In this document: positions 41,913-51,376 of the stretch, one piece after another | Layout: each line of letters begins with the position of its first letter | Position numbering within the stretch: the first letter of the stretch is position 1 | Assembly (NCBI GenBank): GCA_016716405.1 | Contig: JADJWK010000003.1 | Span: 310,001-374,000, forward strand | DNA: 64,000 nucleotides | Direction: 5' to 3' | DNA from: Candidatus Melainabacteria bacterium | Lineage (GTDB): Bacteria > Cyanobacteriota > Vampirovibrionia > Obscuribacterales > Obscuribacteraceae | Notes under the pieces: model-generated | What the model saw: only the letters and a program-made list of their open reading frames with translations | The model's database searches: none | What the model was told of the DNA's origin: nothing | Translations under genes and position numbers: made by a program

Positions 41913-43276
41913 ATATCATGGAAAGCAGACCAGGGGAGAGCAGACCAGCCAGTCGAACTTGTCCTACCTGCGGCAGAGCCCTGCCCGGTGACGCGGTATT
42001 CTGCGGTTTCGACGGCACCATTCTCACCAAGCCGACGATTATCGAGTCTTCCAACAAAGTCTGTCCCCGTTGCCGGAAGATCTATCCGTCCTATGCTCTC
42101 TTTTGCCCGGTAGACAGCGCCCAGCTCGTCGAAGAAGACAATATGCGGGCTTCCCGGCAACAGATGCAAGCCATGCCCGCCCAGCAAGGCACCCAGGCTG
42201 GATCCGGCACGGTCGACATCAATTCGGCCAAGGGCGGCACCACTTTCATGGACAACGCCAATCTGGAAGCCGCGCCACTTACCGGGGCTTATTTGCAATC
42301 CGGCGATAAGGTGACCTCGATAGGGTCCGAGACCGACGGCGGCGAGGACCTCGCTTCGTCCTCGCCGGAGACCGATGCCCAGATACTTGCCACCAGCGGC
42401 GGCTATCTCGGTAATCTAATCGGAAAAACCATCGACAAGTACCTGATTCAGTCCATGCTCGGCGAAGGCGGCATGGCCGTCGTCTACAAAGCGCACCATA
42501 CGATCATGGAGCGCACTGTGGTCATCAAAGTCATGCAGGGCTGGATGCTCTCCAACCAGAAGTCGGTGGAGCGCTTCATGCGTGAGTGCAAGGTCACCGC
42601 CAAGCTCAATCATCCCAATATCGTCACCGTCTACGATGTCGGGGCGATCAATGGCAAAGCACCATATCTGGTGATGGAGTATATCAAGGGCGAGTCGCTG
42701 GCCGACCGACTGCAAAGGCAGGGTGCTCTTTCCTTCAACACCACCGCCAATATCATCATCCAGATCTGTCGCGGCTTGCAAGAAGCGCACAACCTCGGGA
42801 TCATTCACCGGGATTTGAAGCCTGACAATATCCTTCTTCAAGATAAGTCGGATCGACCCGACTGGGTCAAGATAGTCGATTTCGGTATCGCTCATTTCCA
42901 GCATGGGGCCGGACAGCGCCTGACCAAGACAGGCCGCATGGTGGGCACCCCCGAATATATCGCGCCGGAGCAGCTCAAGGACAAGCCCATGGATGTGCGC
43001 ACGGACCTGTACGCGCTCGGCATCATGATGTATGAGATGCTCACCGGTAAAGTGCCCTTCGACGGCGAGAGCGCCGAGTCTATCCTCATGAAGCACCTCC
43101 TCGAGGAGGCCCCGCCGATGTCGGTGCACAAGCCCGAGTTCAAGGACGGCACCCCTTTCGACAGCATCATCACCAAGCTTCTCCAGAAAGAGCCGGATGC
43201 CAGATACCAGACCGCCACCGAGCTCAGGCTCGATGTCGAGCAGGCTCTCTCCCAGGTACGTATGCGCCGCTCCTGA
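41906..43276 (+). CDS. Soluble Ser/Thr kinase with N-terminal zinc ribbons
   Basis: 456 residues from ATG 41906, or 452 from ATG 41918. Two CxxC pairs near the start (CPTCGRALPG...FCGFDG and CPRCRKIYPS...FCPVDS) form a zinc-ribbon-like region. A low-complexity linker precedes a complete kinase domain: LGEGGMAVVYKA, lysine in VVIKVM, IHRDLKPDNI, DFGIAH, EYIAPEQ. There is no membrane span. It should be active. It lies between the zinc-ribbon/PEGA-like gene and the TPR-CHAT gene on one transcript, suggesting a signalling triad. Confidence 0.92.
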   Translation: MVDIMESRPGESRPASRTCPTCGRALPGDAVFCGFDGTILTKPTIIESSNKVCPRCRKIYPSYALFCPVDSAQLVEEDNMRASRQQMQAMPAQQGTQAGSGTVDINSAKGGTTFMDNANLEAAPLTGAYLQSGDKVTSIGSETDGGEDLASSSPETDAQILATSGGYLGNLIGKTIDKYLIQSMLGEGGMAVVYKAHHTIMERTVVIKVMQGWMLSNQKSVERFMRECKVTAKLNHPNIVTVYDVGAINGKAPYLVMEYIKGESLADRLQRQGALSFNTTANIIIQICRGLQEAHNLGIIHRDLKPDNILLQDKSDRPDWVKIVDFGIAHFQHGAGQRLTKTGRMVGTPEYIAPEQLKDKPMDVRTDLYALGIMMYEMLTGKVPFDGESAESILMKHLLEEAPPMSVHKPEFKDGTPFDSIITKLLQKEPDARYQTATELRLDVEQALSQVRMRRS

Positions 43277-43342
43277 TCTTTGTTGTTCGTTCTGTCGCTC
43301 CTGCTAAATTCCGGTCCGGCTCCGTCAGTCTCCTGTTGGTCT

Positions 43343-46300
43343 ATGAAGCCCGCAATGAAAATTCTCCACTCAAAAGCATCTCCGGGTCTTCTCTCAGCTG
43401 CTCTTCTCTCAGCGGCTGTTCTGCTGGCTGCATTGCCCGGCATGCCGGCGCTGGCCCGCAAGTCAATCACCATAGAGGATATAGAGGCGGAGATAGCCAG
43501 AGCCCGGAGCGCCGGCAAGCTCGAGAGCAAGAGCGACCTGCTCTACCGCCTCGGGGAAGCTTATTTCGAGAAGGGGCAATTTACAAAGGCTAAAAAGTAT
43601 ATCGAGGAATCCCTGGTCATCGAGGACCGACTCAAGCGCAAGCCCGGGGAGGCGGACACCTTTGTCGGCCGGCTTCATACCCGGGTGGCTCTTGCCGAGA
43701 TCGACATAGCTCTCAAGGACTTCGACGAGGCGGGAAGGCTATATAAAGAAGCAGCCGCTATCGCCTCTGAGCTCGGTCTCAAAGACGAGGCCGCCAAGCT
43801 CTCGGCGCACCTGGGCAGTCTCGAGGTCAAACGAGGACGGCTGGACGAGGCCCGGCGCTCTTTCGAGCAGGCCCTTGTCGATCGAGATGGCGCCGTGGAG
43901 ACCAGAATTACCGCTTATATCGGACTGGGCACTGTTGAGCGGGCCCGAAAGAATTATCAGGAAGCATTGAAATTCCTCAAGCTGGCTGAGGCGCTTGCCG
44001 GGGAAGATGTGGATGCCACCACATATGGTCGCCTGCTCTTCGAGACCGGTCGTGTCTATTCGGACATGCAGCTCTCTGACAAGGCCATCGAGGTTTATTC
44101 CCGGGCTGTCAAAGAGCTCGAGAGCGACGGCGAGCTGGTACTGGCCGCCAGAGCCCTTAGCGAGGTGGGCAACCTGCACCTCTGCGAGCGAAGACCCGCC
44201 GAGGCCCTGAAAGTTCTCGAGGTGGCAAGCGATGTTTTGAGCAGAGAAAAAGATCCACTCTCTCTTTCTCGCTGCCTTATCTATCTGGGAGCAGCCCGGG
44301 CCGAATCAGGCGATTTCGAGAAAGCTCTCGAGTGTCATCGCCAGGCCGAGATTCTCGGTAGAAAGACCGGCGAGAAGCGGGACCTTCTCGAAGCGATTTC
44401 TGAGCAGGGTTTCGATTATTTTCTCCAGGGCAATGCCGAAAAGGCTTTGAAAGAATTCTTGCGGGCCAGAAAGTTCGCCCGGGACAATCATTTGAGCGAT
44501 CCGGAGTGCCAGGCTGATGTCTTGAGAGACTGCGGCATGGCTTATCGCAGTCTCGGACAGGTCGATCCGGCTCTACAGTGCTATCAGGAGGCTGCCGATC
44601 TGTACGGACGTGCCGGCCGAAAGCTCAAGCAGGCAATCATGTATGACAGTATTGCCGTGGCTTATCTCGATTCGAGCAAGCCTGATGAGTTCGAGCAATT
44701 CCACCGGAGAGCGGCGGATGTTTTCGCCGGCGCGGATAAGGAGACCGGTTCGCAAGCCGGCAATTCGCAATCAGGAGTCAGTACTATTCTGTCGAGGACG
44801 AGAGGGTCCCTGGCCTACAATTACGGGCAGTATTGTCTTTACAAGAGTCGCTTCGCCGACGCCATCGCTGTATACGAGCAGTCTCTGGACGCTTATCGAG
44901 AAGGCGGGGACAGGCTCGGTCAGTGTCATGCCCTGCGCGGTCTCGGTCTGACTTTCCTCTTGCTGGGCCAGGCAGGTAAAGCCAGGGACTATTATGCCCG
45001 GGCCAGAGAGCTGGCTGATGCCATCGGCAATATCGAGAGCCAGTGGGATTGTTTCACCGGTCTCGGCAAAGCCTGTATGAAACTCGGCGAATCGGAAGAA
45101 GCGGAGAAGCACCTCTTGCAGGCTGTCGCCCTGGCGGACAGGGAGCGCAAGCAATATACCAGAGACACATTCAAGACCGCCAATCTCACCTTGCGTGAGG
45201 ACTGCTTTCGCGATCTGGTATCGCTTCTGGTGAAGGACAGGCGCAATGATCTTGCTCTCGAGATCGCCGAGCGCGGCAGAGCCAGGGCATTTCTCGATAT
45301 GCTCGAAGGTCGCGGGCAGAACTCGCTGGGCAAGGTCGCTCTTGTCAGTGAAGATCTCAACGACGATACTGGCGGCTCGCCTTCGAAAGATGCCGCAAGA
45401 CCCTTACAGATTGCCATGGCCGGGTCTTCGTTGCAAAGAGACGGCCAGAGCGGGTTTCGCTCGGTGAGCGTGGTGCCCAGGACATCGTCCCTGGTGGAGG
45501 CATCCGCCATCTCGCCTGTCAATGCCAGACCTGCTTCTATGACCGAGTTGAGGAGCCTGGTCAGGGCCAGCGGCGCCTATGTGATCGAGTATCTCACCCT
45601 GCCTGATGGTGTCATCATCTGGGTCCTCAATGACCAGGGAGACGTCGTCGCCACTCAAACGAGCTCTATTTCTTCCCGTGATCTCAAAGAGCTTATCCGG
45701 GACACATACACATCAATCGTTTCGGCGCCCCGGGAGATGAGCGCCCTTCACAAGCTGGAGGCTCACCGCCAGGAGGGTCTCAGAAAGCTCTACGATATTT
45801 TGATCAAGCCTGTGGAGTCGGTGCTGCCGGCCAGGGCCGAGACCGAGGTCACTATAGTTCCGCATGGACCGCTTTTTCTGGTCCCTTTCCAGGCGCTGGT
45901 CTCGGGCAAGAACAGGTATCTGGTGGAAGACCATACTCTCAATTTTCTTCCTGCTATCTCGGTTCTGCGTGCTACATCGGCAATCGATAAAGAGGTCGCC
46001 GACGGCCCCAGCAATCTTCTCGCCATCGGGAATCCGATAACCGAGGCCAATAAATTCCTCGGTGCCCTGCCGCATGCGGAGAAAGAAGCGAAGAAAGTGG
46101 CTTCCATGTTCGAGTCCGCAGATATTCTCCTTGGTGCCGCAGCCACTCGGGATCGATTCAAGCAACTGGCTCCGGGCAGGAGCTATCTCCATCTGGCTAC
46201 CCACGGTCTGATCAATCCCGATGCTCCCATGGAGTCTTCGGTGGTCATGGCTCCGGGCGCCGGTGACGATGGGCTTCTCTCGGTCAAGGATATTCTCGGC

Positions 46301-46669
46301 TTGCCGCCTTTGTCGGCCAGGCTGATCGTCCTTTCCGCCTGCCAGACCGGCAAGGGCGCCATCACCGGAGACGGTGTCATCGGTCTTTCTCGTGCTTTCA
46401 TTATCGCCGGCACCCCGTCGGTGATGGTCAGCCAGTGGAACGTGGACGACGTTATGACCGAGTATCAGATGGGGCTTTTCTATAAGGCCCTGCTCACCGG
46501 CTCCAGCAAGTCAGCCGCGCTCAGGGAGGCACAACTCAAGACCCTCGAGTTCATGGAAGACGATGGAAATGATGAAGAAGAGGTCGCAGAGGCGGGCAAG
46601 AAGGCGGGAGAAATCCGTGCCAATCCGCGTTACTGGGCCGCCTTCCAGCTCATCGGCGAATACCGGTGA
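43343..46669 (+). CDS. Secreted TPR-CHAT protease-like protein
   Basis: 1108 residues from ATG 43343; ATG 43355 and a TTG at 43280 are alternatives. The signal peptide (LLSAALLSAAVLLAALPGM) suggests export. About ten tetratricopeptide units follow (LLYRLGEAYFEKGQFTKAKK and similar). The C-terminal CHAT domain keeps the His-Cys pair (YLHLATHG, His954, and LSACQTG, Cys1000) of the caspase/separase-like fold, so proteolysis is likely. The last 30 residues before the stop include an acidic loop. CHAT proteins are known effectors in defence and developmental signalling, but export is not typical of the defence ones. Confidence 0.88.
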   Translation: MKPAMKILHSKASPGLLSAALLSAAVLLAALPGMPALARKSITIEDIEAEIARARSAGKLESKSDLLYRLGEAYFEKGQFTKAKKYIEESLVIEDRLKRKPGEADTFVGRLHTRVALAEIDIALKDFDEAGRLYKEAAAIASELGLKDEAAKLSAHLGSLEVKRGRLDEARRSFEQALVDRDGAVETRITAYIGLGTVERARKNYQEALKFLKLAEALAGEDVDATTYGRLLFETGRVYSDMQLSDKAIEVYSRAVKELESDGELVLAARALSEVGNLHLCERRPAEALKVLEVASDVLSREKDPLSLSRCLIYLGAARAESGDFEKALECHRQAEILGRKTGEKRDLLEAISEQGFDYFLQGNAEKALKEFLRARKFARDNHLSDPECQADVLRDCGMAYRSLGQVDPALQCYQEAADLYGRAGRKLKQAIMYDSIAVAYLDSSKPDEFEQFHRRAADVFAGADKETGSQAGNSQSGVSTILSRTRGSLAYNYGQYCLYKSRFADAIAVYEQSLDAYREGGDRLGQCHALRGLGLTFLLLGQAGKARDYYARARELADAIGNIESQWDCFTGLGKACMKLGESEEAEKHLLQAVALADRERKQYTRDTFKTANLTLREDCFRDLVSLLVKDRRNDLALEIAERGRARAFLDMLEGRGQNSLGKVALVSEDLNDDTGGSPSKDAARPLQIAMAGSSLQRDGQSGFRSVSVVPRTSSLVEASAISPVNARPASMTELRSLVRASGAYVIEYLTLPDGVIIWVLNDQGDVVATQTSSISSRDLKELIRDTYTSIVSAPREMSALHKLEAHRQEGLRKLYDILIKPVESVLPARAETEVTIVPHGPLFLVPFQALVSGKNRYLVEDHTLNFLPAISVLRATSAIDKEVADGPSNLLAIGNPITEANKFLGALPHAEKEAKKVASMFESADILLGAAATRDRFKQLAPGRSYLHLATHGLINPDAPMESSVVMAPGAGDDGLLSVKDILGLPPLSARLIVLSACQTGKGAITGDGVIGLSRAFIIAGTPSVMVSQWNVDDVMTEYQMGLFYKALLTGSSKSAALREAQLKTLEFMEDDGNDEEEVAEAGKKAGEIRANPRYWAAFQLIGEYR

Positions 46670-46736
46670 TGAAAGTCCGGAGGCGCTTCTGGGCTTAGAT
46701 AGATTGAGCTCGAGCGTGATTGAGAGACCCTTTCAC

Positions 46737-47840
46737 TCAAGCCGACCAAATATTCGCTCTCTCCTTGACCCGCCAGATGAAGCCATCGAGGACATAGTGA
46801 GTGGACTGGGGCAGGGAAAGTAGTGGTACCAGGATAGAGAGCAGAAAGCCGTCTCTGATCTCGGGAAGACTTGTGAAAGCGCCGAAAATGGACAGATGCT
46901 CTCTCCAGACAAGGCCGTCCCAGAGCCCCTCTTCCAGATAAGCGAGCAGAATCAGAAGTAGGAGAAACGCCGGAACATAGCTCAGGGCGATGTTCCGTAC
47001 AAGGGTCAGGGGGGCGCGCCCTTCCTCCCTGGTCTTTCCGTGATAGAGCCAGACCAGGGCCATATACGGAATCCCGTGACTGATCACATTGGTCATGGTG
47101 AAGGCGAGGTCCGAATCGGTGGCTACGATTCCCACCCACCAGGAAAGGGCGGTGCCGGCGATGAGAAGGTTCTTGGGGACATTGAGATAGCCTGTCCGCA
47201 GCCTGGTCGTGATTTCCCTGGCGCTATAAGCAGTGAACACTGCGACATAGACGGTCAGGCAGAGCGGTTCTACTAAAGCCGGCAGACCCGATAGAAAATC
47301 TCCTTGCACGAACCAGTTGAAGTTGCGTGGCATATGGCAGTGCCAGTAGACCAGCGGATAGATGGTGGCCATATAGACCGCCGCTCCATCGAGCCAGGCC
47401 AATTTGCTTTCCTTCGCCTGATCTTTGCGCCTGTAGAGGGCGACAAAGCCGTATTGCTGCCTTATGAAGTGAAAAACCGCCAGGTAGGCAAGAACCCGCC
47501 AGAAATAGATGCCTTCCAGGCTGTAGATCAGGCAGCCAATCACAAAGCAGAGAACCGGGATGAGGGTCAGGAGAAGACCGTTCTTCTCCCTGGCCTGAGC
47601 GCTCAGATAAGTCCTGTAGAGAGTGGCATAGACATGGGCGACATCCACCATCAGCACGAAAGCCACCCAGGCCCAGAGAGGCAGGCTCTCCGCTCCTTCC
47701 AGGCTGCTTCTGAAAAAGATGACGATGAGGGACGTTACAAAAGCCGGAGCGATAATGAGGGCGCTGTCGAATGCCGGCGAGGAGAGCCAGGGCTGCTCGC
47801 CTGTTCCGGTGCCGGCGGCGGTGGATAGGGTGCTGCTCAT
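46737..47840 (-). CDS. Histidine-rich multi-span membrane protein
   Basis: 367 residues with about eight to nine hydrophobic spans. Several histidines lie in or near the membrane (DVAHVYATLYRTY, VFHFIRQQYGF, WHCHMPRNF, VISHGIPYMALVWLYHG, STHYVLDGF), as in membrane diiron or haem proteins, but the spacing does not match desaturases. It is the last gene of the eight-gene operon and overlaps the FAD enzyme gene by four bases (ATGA). A redox or lipid-related function is only a guess. Confidence 0.55.
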   Translation of the reverse strand: MSSTLSTAAGTGTGEQPWLSSPAFDSALIIAPAFVTSLIVIFFRSSLEGAESLPLWAWVAFVLMVDVAHVYATLYRTYLSAQAREKNGLLLTLIPVLCFVIGCLIYSLEGIYFWRVLAYLAVFHFIRQQYGFVALYRRKDQAKESKLAWLDGAAVYMATIYPLVYWHCHMPRNFNWFVQGDFLSGLPALVEPLCLTVYVAVFTAYSAREITTRLRTGYLNVPKNLLIAGTALSWWVGIVATDSDLAFTMTNVISHGIPYMALVWLYHGKTREEGRAPLTLVRNIALSYVPAFLLLLILLAYLEEGLWDGLVWREHLSIFGAFTSLPEIRDGFLLSILVPLLSLPQSTHYVLDGFIWRVKERANIWSA

Positions 47841-49471
47841 GACTTCCGCTGTCCATTACGGAGGACTTTGACGGCGGCTTCGACGCCGCGGTACTGGGCT
47901 TCCTCGAAGTTCGAGATACCGCTCATGTCCGAATGAGCAAAGAGTATGCGCCCGTTGTCCTCGAGCATACGGCGCCGCTCGTCTCCCCAGACGAAGCCGG
48001 GATTCGGTCGCACCATGCCGTGACCCCAGGGCCAGAGGTCCACGGATGTGACCAGCTCTCTGATGCCGGGGTGCATCTTCTCGAGATCGGCGATGATCAG
48101 ATCGAGCCATTGCTCAGGGGTCGACTCGAGCAGTTTTTGCCGCTCCGCCGGTGGTGCTCCTCCGGGGAGCGGATAGTAATAAGTGATCACCGTGGGGGCC
48201 TGAACCCGGGTAGTGATGTTCTGATGCGAAGATACGACATAGCCGAGAGACTCGCTGTAATAGCTGACATTGTCCCAGGCTACTTCTATTCCCCGTCCCT
48301 CCGGGATAAAGCGCAGGCTGATATTGGCCACAAGCCACGGAGCATAGGTGGGTCTTTCCTTGCTTGTCATGCCCTCGATTATATGCGAGGCGATGAATCG
48401 AGGTGCCGCGAAGATCATGTGCTCGCTCAGCACCGCGAAGGCGGACTGCCGGTCGGCGTCTAGGACCGAGCAGCGGACCGCTCCTTCGTCCTGGGAAATC
48501 CGGAAGACCATGGAGCTCTCCATGATATGACCTTCGAGCTTACCTCTCAGATAGTTCACCAGAAAGCCGTTGCCTTCGGGCCAGGTGACCACCGAGTTCT
48601 GCTCGGCGTTGGCAGCCTGTCCCCGCCTGCCCGCGAAATAGTGAATTCCGGCCCAGGCCGATACGGTGTCGGGGTTGCCGCCATAGTCGTCCCGGCAGCA
48701 ATAGCGGACATACCAGAGAAGAGGCTTGCTCTTGTAGCCTTCCTGCTCGAGCCAGCTTGCCATGGAGATCCTGTCCAGGTCCGTGAATGCTTCGTCCCGG
48801 GAGCTCAAATCCACAGGGATGGCGAAAGCCGGCTTGCCGTCCCTGCCGATTCTTTTGCGAAAATCCCTGACGGTTTTGAAGAATCTTGCCATCTCCTGCC
48901 GGTCGGCAGGGCTCAATCCTCGATTGGGGACCAGACCTTCCTGGAAGCGACCGTCTTTGAAAAGACGCTCCTGGGGGTCGTGACAGAGATAGAGGTCGTT
49001 ATAGACGGCTTTGCCGTCGGGATTTCGGCTGGTGATGACGCCCATCTCCTCGAAGATCTCCCTGACATATCGAGACTCTTCATTGGCCAGGGGGACATAA
49101 TGGGCGCCCCAGGGAAAAGAGCCGAGATCATTTTTACCGGCCCTGGAGTTGCCGCCGACTTCCTTCTCGAGCTCTAAGATCACGAAATCCTCGAAGCCGT
49201 TTCGTTTGAGCCACCAGCCGGCGCTCAGCCCGGCGATGCCGCCACCGACTATGGTGAGTTTCTTATTCAGCGTCTTTCCTGGCTTCAGACCGGAAAGAGC
49301 GTTCCGGTCCCTGATCCGGTGACCGAGAGCGAAGCTGGGACCGAGCATCCGGCAGGGAATCTTTCGACCGGCTCCGCCTGCCCTGTCGACGATAAGCTTG
49401 CCTGCGACTCCGGTGGCAGCCAGCGCTGCCAGTCCCTTCAGAAAGACCGCCCGGCTAATTCGCTTCGACAT
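47837..49471 (-). CDS. FAD-dependent amine-oxidase-like protein, probably exported
   Basis: 544 residues. The N-terminus (KRISRAVFLKGLAALAATGV) resembles a Tat signal but has only one arginine before the hydrophobic stretch, so Tat export is uncertain. The dinucleotide motif is LTIVGGGIAGLSAGWWLKRN with LELEKEVGGNS, and the C-terminus has GRILFAHSDMSGISNFEEAQ. It falls in the flavin amine oxidase/CrtI superfamily. It overlaps the upstream spermidine synthase gene by 17 bases, which suggests a polyamine-related substrate, but this rests on context only. Confidence 0.7.
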   Translation of the reverse strand: MSKRISRAVFLKGLAALAATGVAGKLIVDRAGGAGRKIPCRMLGPSFALGHRIRDRNALSGLKPGKTLNKKLTIVGGGIAGLSAGWWLKRNGFEDFVILELEKEVGGNSRAGKNDLGSFPWGAHYVPLANEESRYVREIFEEMGVITSRNPDGKAVYNDLYLCHDPQERLFKDGRFQEGLVPNRGLSPADRQEMARFFKTVRDFRKRIGRDGKPAFAIPVDLSSRDEAFTDLDRISMASWLEQEGYKSKPLLWYVRYCCRDDYGGNPDTVSAWAGIHYFAGRRGQAANAEQNSVVTWPEGNGFLVNYLRGKLEGHIMESSMVFRISQDEGAVRCSVLDADRQSAFAVLSEHMIFAAPRFIASHIIEGMTSKERPTYAPWLVANISLRFIPEGRGIEVAWDNVSYYSESLGYVVSSHQNITTRVQAPTVITYYYPLPGGAPPAERQKLLESTPEQWLDLIIADLEKMHPGIRELVTSVDLWPWGHGMVRPNPGFVWGDERRRMLEDNGRILFAHSDMSGISNFEEAQYRGVEAAVKVLRNGQRKS

Positions 49472-50954
49472 AGTCGCCCCACTCCGATTCGAACAGATGA
49501 ACCAGAGCCTGGTTGTTGAGCTTGTTTACACATTTCCTGGAAGGCAGCATATCTTTCGGGAAATTGAGCATCTGATCGACGCTCTCCCTGCTCACATAGC
49601 GCAGACCTGCCGGATAGGAGCCGGCCAGCTCGACCGGAGAAAGAGAAGCCATGACATAGCCCCATTCTCCGAAAGAAGGAACGTAGGCGTGATAGGGCGT
49701 GGTCAGGAAACCCGCCGCCTCCAGGGTGTTGACCACGCACCAGAAAGAGTTGGTGGCGAAAAAGGGGCTGGTGCTCTGGATTACCACAATGCCTTCCGGC
49801 TTGAGAGCACCCTTGAGAGTGCGATAGAAAGTGTCGCTGTAGAGCTTGCCCAGGGAATAATTGCTCGGGTCGGGAAAGTCGGCGATAACGACATCGAAGC
49901 GGCGGTCTGTCTTGCGCAGCCAGACGAATGCGTCCTGATTGATTATCTTGACCCTGGGATCGCTTAGAGAGTGTTGATTGAGTTTCGAGAAAAGACCTTC
50001 TTCTCTGAACAGATCGGTCATGGCCGGGTCCAGATCCACCAGGGTTATGGAGCGCGCCAGCGGATACTTGAGAACCTCCCTCACTGCCATGCCGTCGCCG
50101 CCGCCGAGCACCAGCACTTCCCTGGGCTGCGGATGGGCGGACATGGCGGGATGCACCAGGGCTTCATGATAGCGGTATTCGTCCCTGGAATTGAATTGCA
50201 GATTGCCGTTCAGGAAGAGCCTGATGTCTTTGCCTCCGGTGACGACGATACGCTGGTATGGCGTGGACGTAGAATAGATTATGTTGTCCTGGTAAGCGGC
50301 TGCCTCCGAGAATCTTATTATGTTGTCCGAATAGGCGAACCCCACCGCCAGGATGATTGCCAGAAATGCTGCTGTGGAGTTCAGGGACTTTATCCAGGGA
50401 AGCTCTTTGCGAAAGATATGGAGGGTCCAGAATGCCACCATGATATTCAGGAGCCCGAAAAGAAATGAGGAGCGCAGGAGACCCAGGTAAGGAACAAGAA
50501 TCAGAGGAAAGAGCAGCGAAGCAAGCAGGGCGCCGACATAGTCGAAGGTGAAGATCTGGGAGACCAGCTCTTTGAACTCGAGCCTGTCTTTGAGGATACG
50601 CATGAGAAGCGGAATCTCGAGACCGATAAGAATTCCGATCATGCCCACCAGGGCATAGAGCAGAACCCGGAAGTTCTCCACATAGTCGAAAGACAGGAAA
50701 AGAATAGCCGCTGACGATCCGCCCAGGAGGCCCACCAGAAGCTCGACCTGGACGAAGGTGAGAATCAGCTTTTTCTCGATGAAGCGAGTGAGATAAGAGC
50801 CCACCCCCATAGCGAAGAGATAAACGCCTATGACCGTGGAGAACTGCGTGATCGAGTCCCCGAGCAGATAGCTGGCCACCGTGCCGGCTATCAGTTCGTA
50901 TATGAGACCGCAAGTCGAGATGACGAATGCGGTTATAAGCAGTGCCCAGGTCAA
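49455..50954 (-). CDS. speE: Membrane-fused spermidine synthase-like aminopropyltransferase
   Basis: 499 residues: about seven membrane spans at the N-terminus, then a spermidine-synthase domain with the AdoMet-binding LVLGGGDGMAVREVLKYP and LVDLDPAMTDLF, and the DFPDPSNY segment that holds the catalytic aspartate. Soluble SpeE has no membrane part; fused forms occur in many bacteria and their substrates are unclear. Start TTG 50954 lies 6 bases after the DUF350 stop. It transfers aminopropyl groups from decarboxylated AdoMet if typical; a decarboxylase gene is not in the window. Confidence 0.82.
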   Translation of the reverse strand: MTWALLITAFVISTCGLIYELIAGTVASYLLGDSITQFSTVIGVYLFAMGVGSYLTRFIEKKLILTFVQVELLVGLLGGSSAAILFLSFDYVENFRVLLYALVGMIGILIGLEIPLLMRILKDRLEFKELVSQIFTFDYVGALLASLLFPLILVPYLGLLRSSFLFGLLNIMVAFWTLHIFRKELPWIKSLNSTAAFLAIILAVGFAYSDNIIRFSEAAAYQDNIIYSTSTPYQRIVVTGGKDIRLFLNGNLQFNSRDEYRYHEALVHPAMSAHPQPREVLVLGGGDGMAVREVLKYPLARSITLVDLDPAMTDLFREEGLFSKLNQHSLSDPRVKIINQDAFVWLRKTDRRFDVVIADFPDPSNYSLGKLYSDTFYRTLKGALKPEGIVVIQSTSPFFATNSFWCVVNTLEAAGFLTTPYHAYVPSFGEWGYVMASLSPVELAGSYPAGLRYVSRESVDQMLNFPKDMLPSRKCVNKLNNQALVHLFESEWGDYVEAN

Positions 50955-50960
50955 GGTATT

Positions 50961-51179
50961 CTATCCGTGGATAGCCGAGGCGATGATCATGCCGAGGGCC
51001 AGGATCGTCGCTCCAAGGGTGATGGCCAGGGCCATGTTCTTCTCCTCCACGATGTCCTTCCATAGTGGTCCCGGTGTCAGGGCGTCGAAAAGAGCCACAG
51101 CGCCGATGAGGAGAACAAAGCCCAGAAAAGAGTAGACGATAGCCGCCACTATATGCTTTAAGGCAAATACTTGTTCCAC
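50961..51179 (-). CDS. DUF350 membrane protein
   Basis: 72 residues with two membrane spans (IVAAIVYSFLGFVLLIGAVA and ALAITLGATILALGMIIASA) linked by the family motif VEEKNMALA. DUF350 proteins are small inner-membrane proteins often encoded beside SPFH, PspA-like, DUF4178 and spermidine-synthase genes. Start GTG 51179 has the strongest ribosome site of the region (AGGAGG). It probably forms oligomers in the membrane with its operon partners. Confidence 0.8.
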   Translation of the reverse strand: MEQVFALKHIVAAIVYSFLGFVLLIGAVALFDALTPGPLWKDIVEEKNMALAITLGATILALGMIIASAIHG

Positions 51180-51204
51180 AATCTTTCCTCCTGGTATTCT
51201 TGAT

Positions 51205-51357
51205 TTACTTGTGTTGTGGTCCTGTGCCGGCGGGCCTGGACGGACCGACCCCGCCTAATTCGAAGATTCTAGACCCGGTTCGATTGGCCTCGTAGAAGAG
51301 CCAGGTGATTATGAGGCTGACGATAAGATAGAAAACAACTATAGTCCGTTGTGGCAT
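51205..51357 (-). CDS. 50-residue single-span membrane peptide in the DUF350 operon
   Basis: ATG 51357 to TAA 51205. The N-terminus MPQRT is followed by a span (IVVFYLIVSLIITWLFYE) and a Gly/Pro-rich tail. A purine-rich GAGAGA lies 8 bases before the start. It fills the gap exactly: 19 bases after the long DUF4178 stop and 25 before the DUF350 start, so it is part of the operon. No family is recognised. N-in topology is expected from the positive charge before the span. Confidence 0.6.
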   Translation of the reverse strand: MPQRTIVVFYLIVSLIITWLFYEANRTGSRIFELGGVGPSRPAGTGPQHK

Positions 51358-51376
51358 GATTGTCTCTCAAGCTCCT

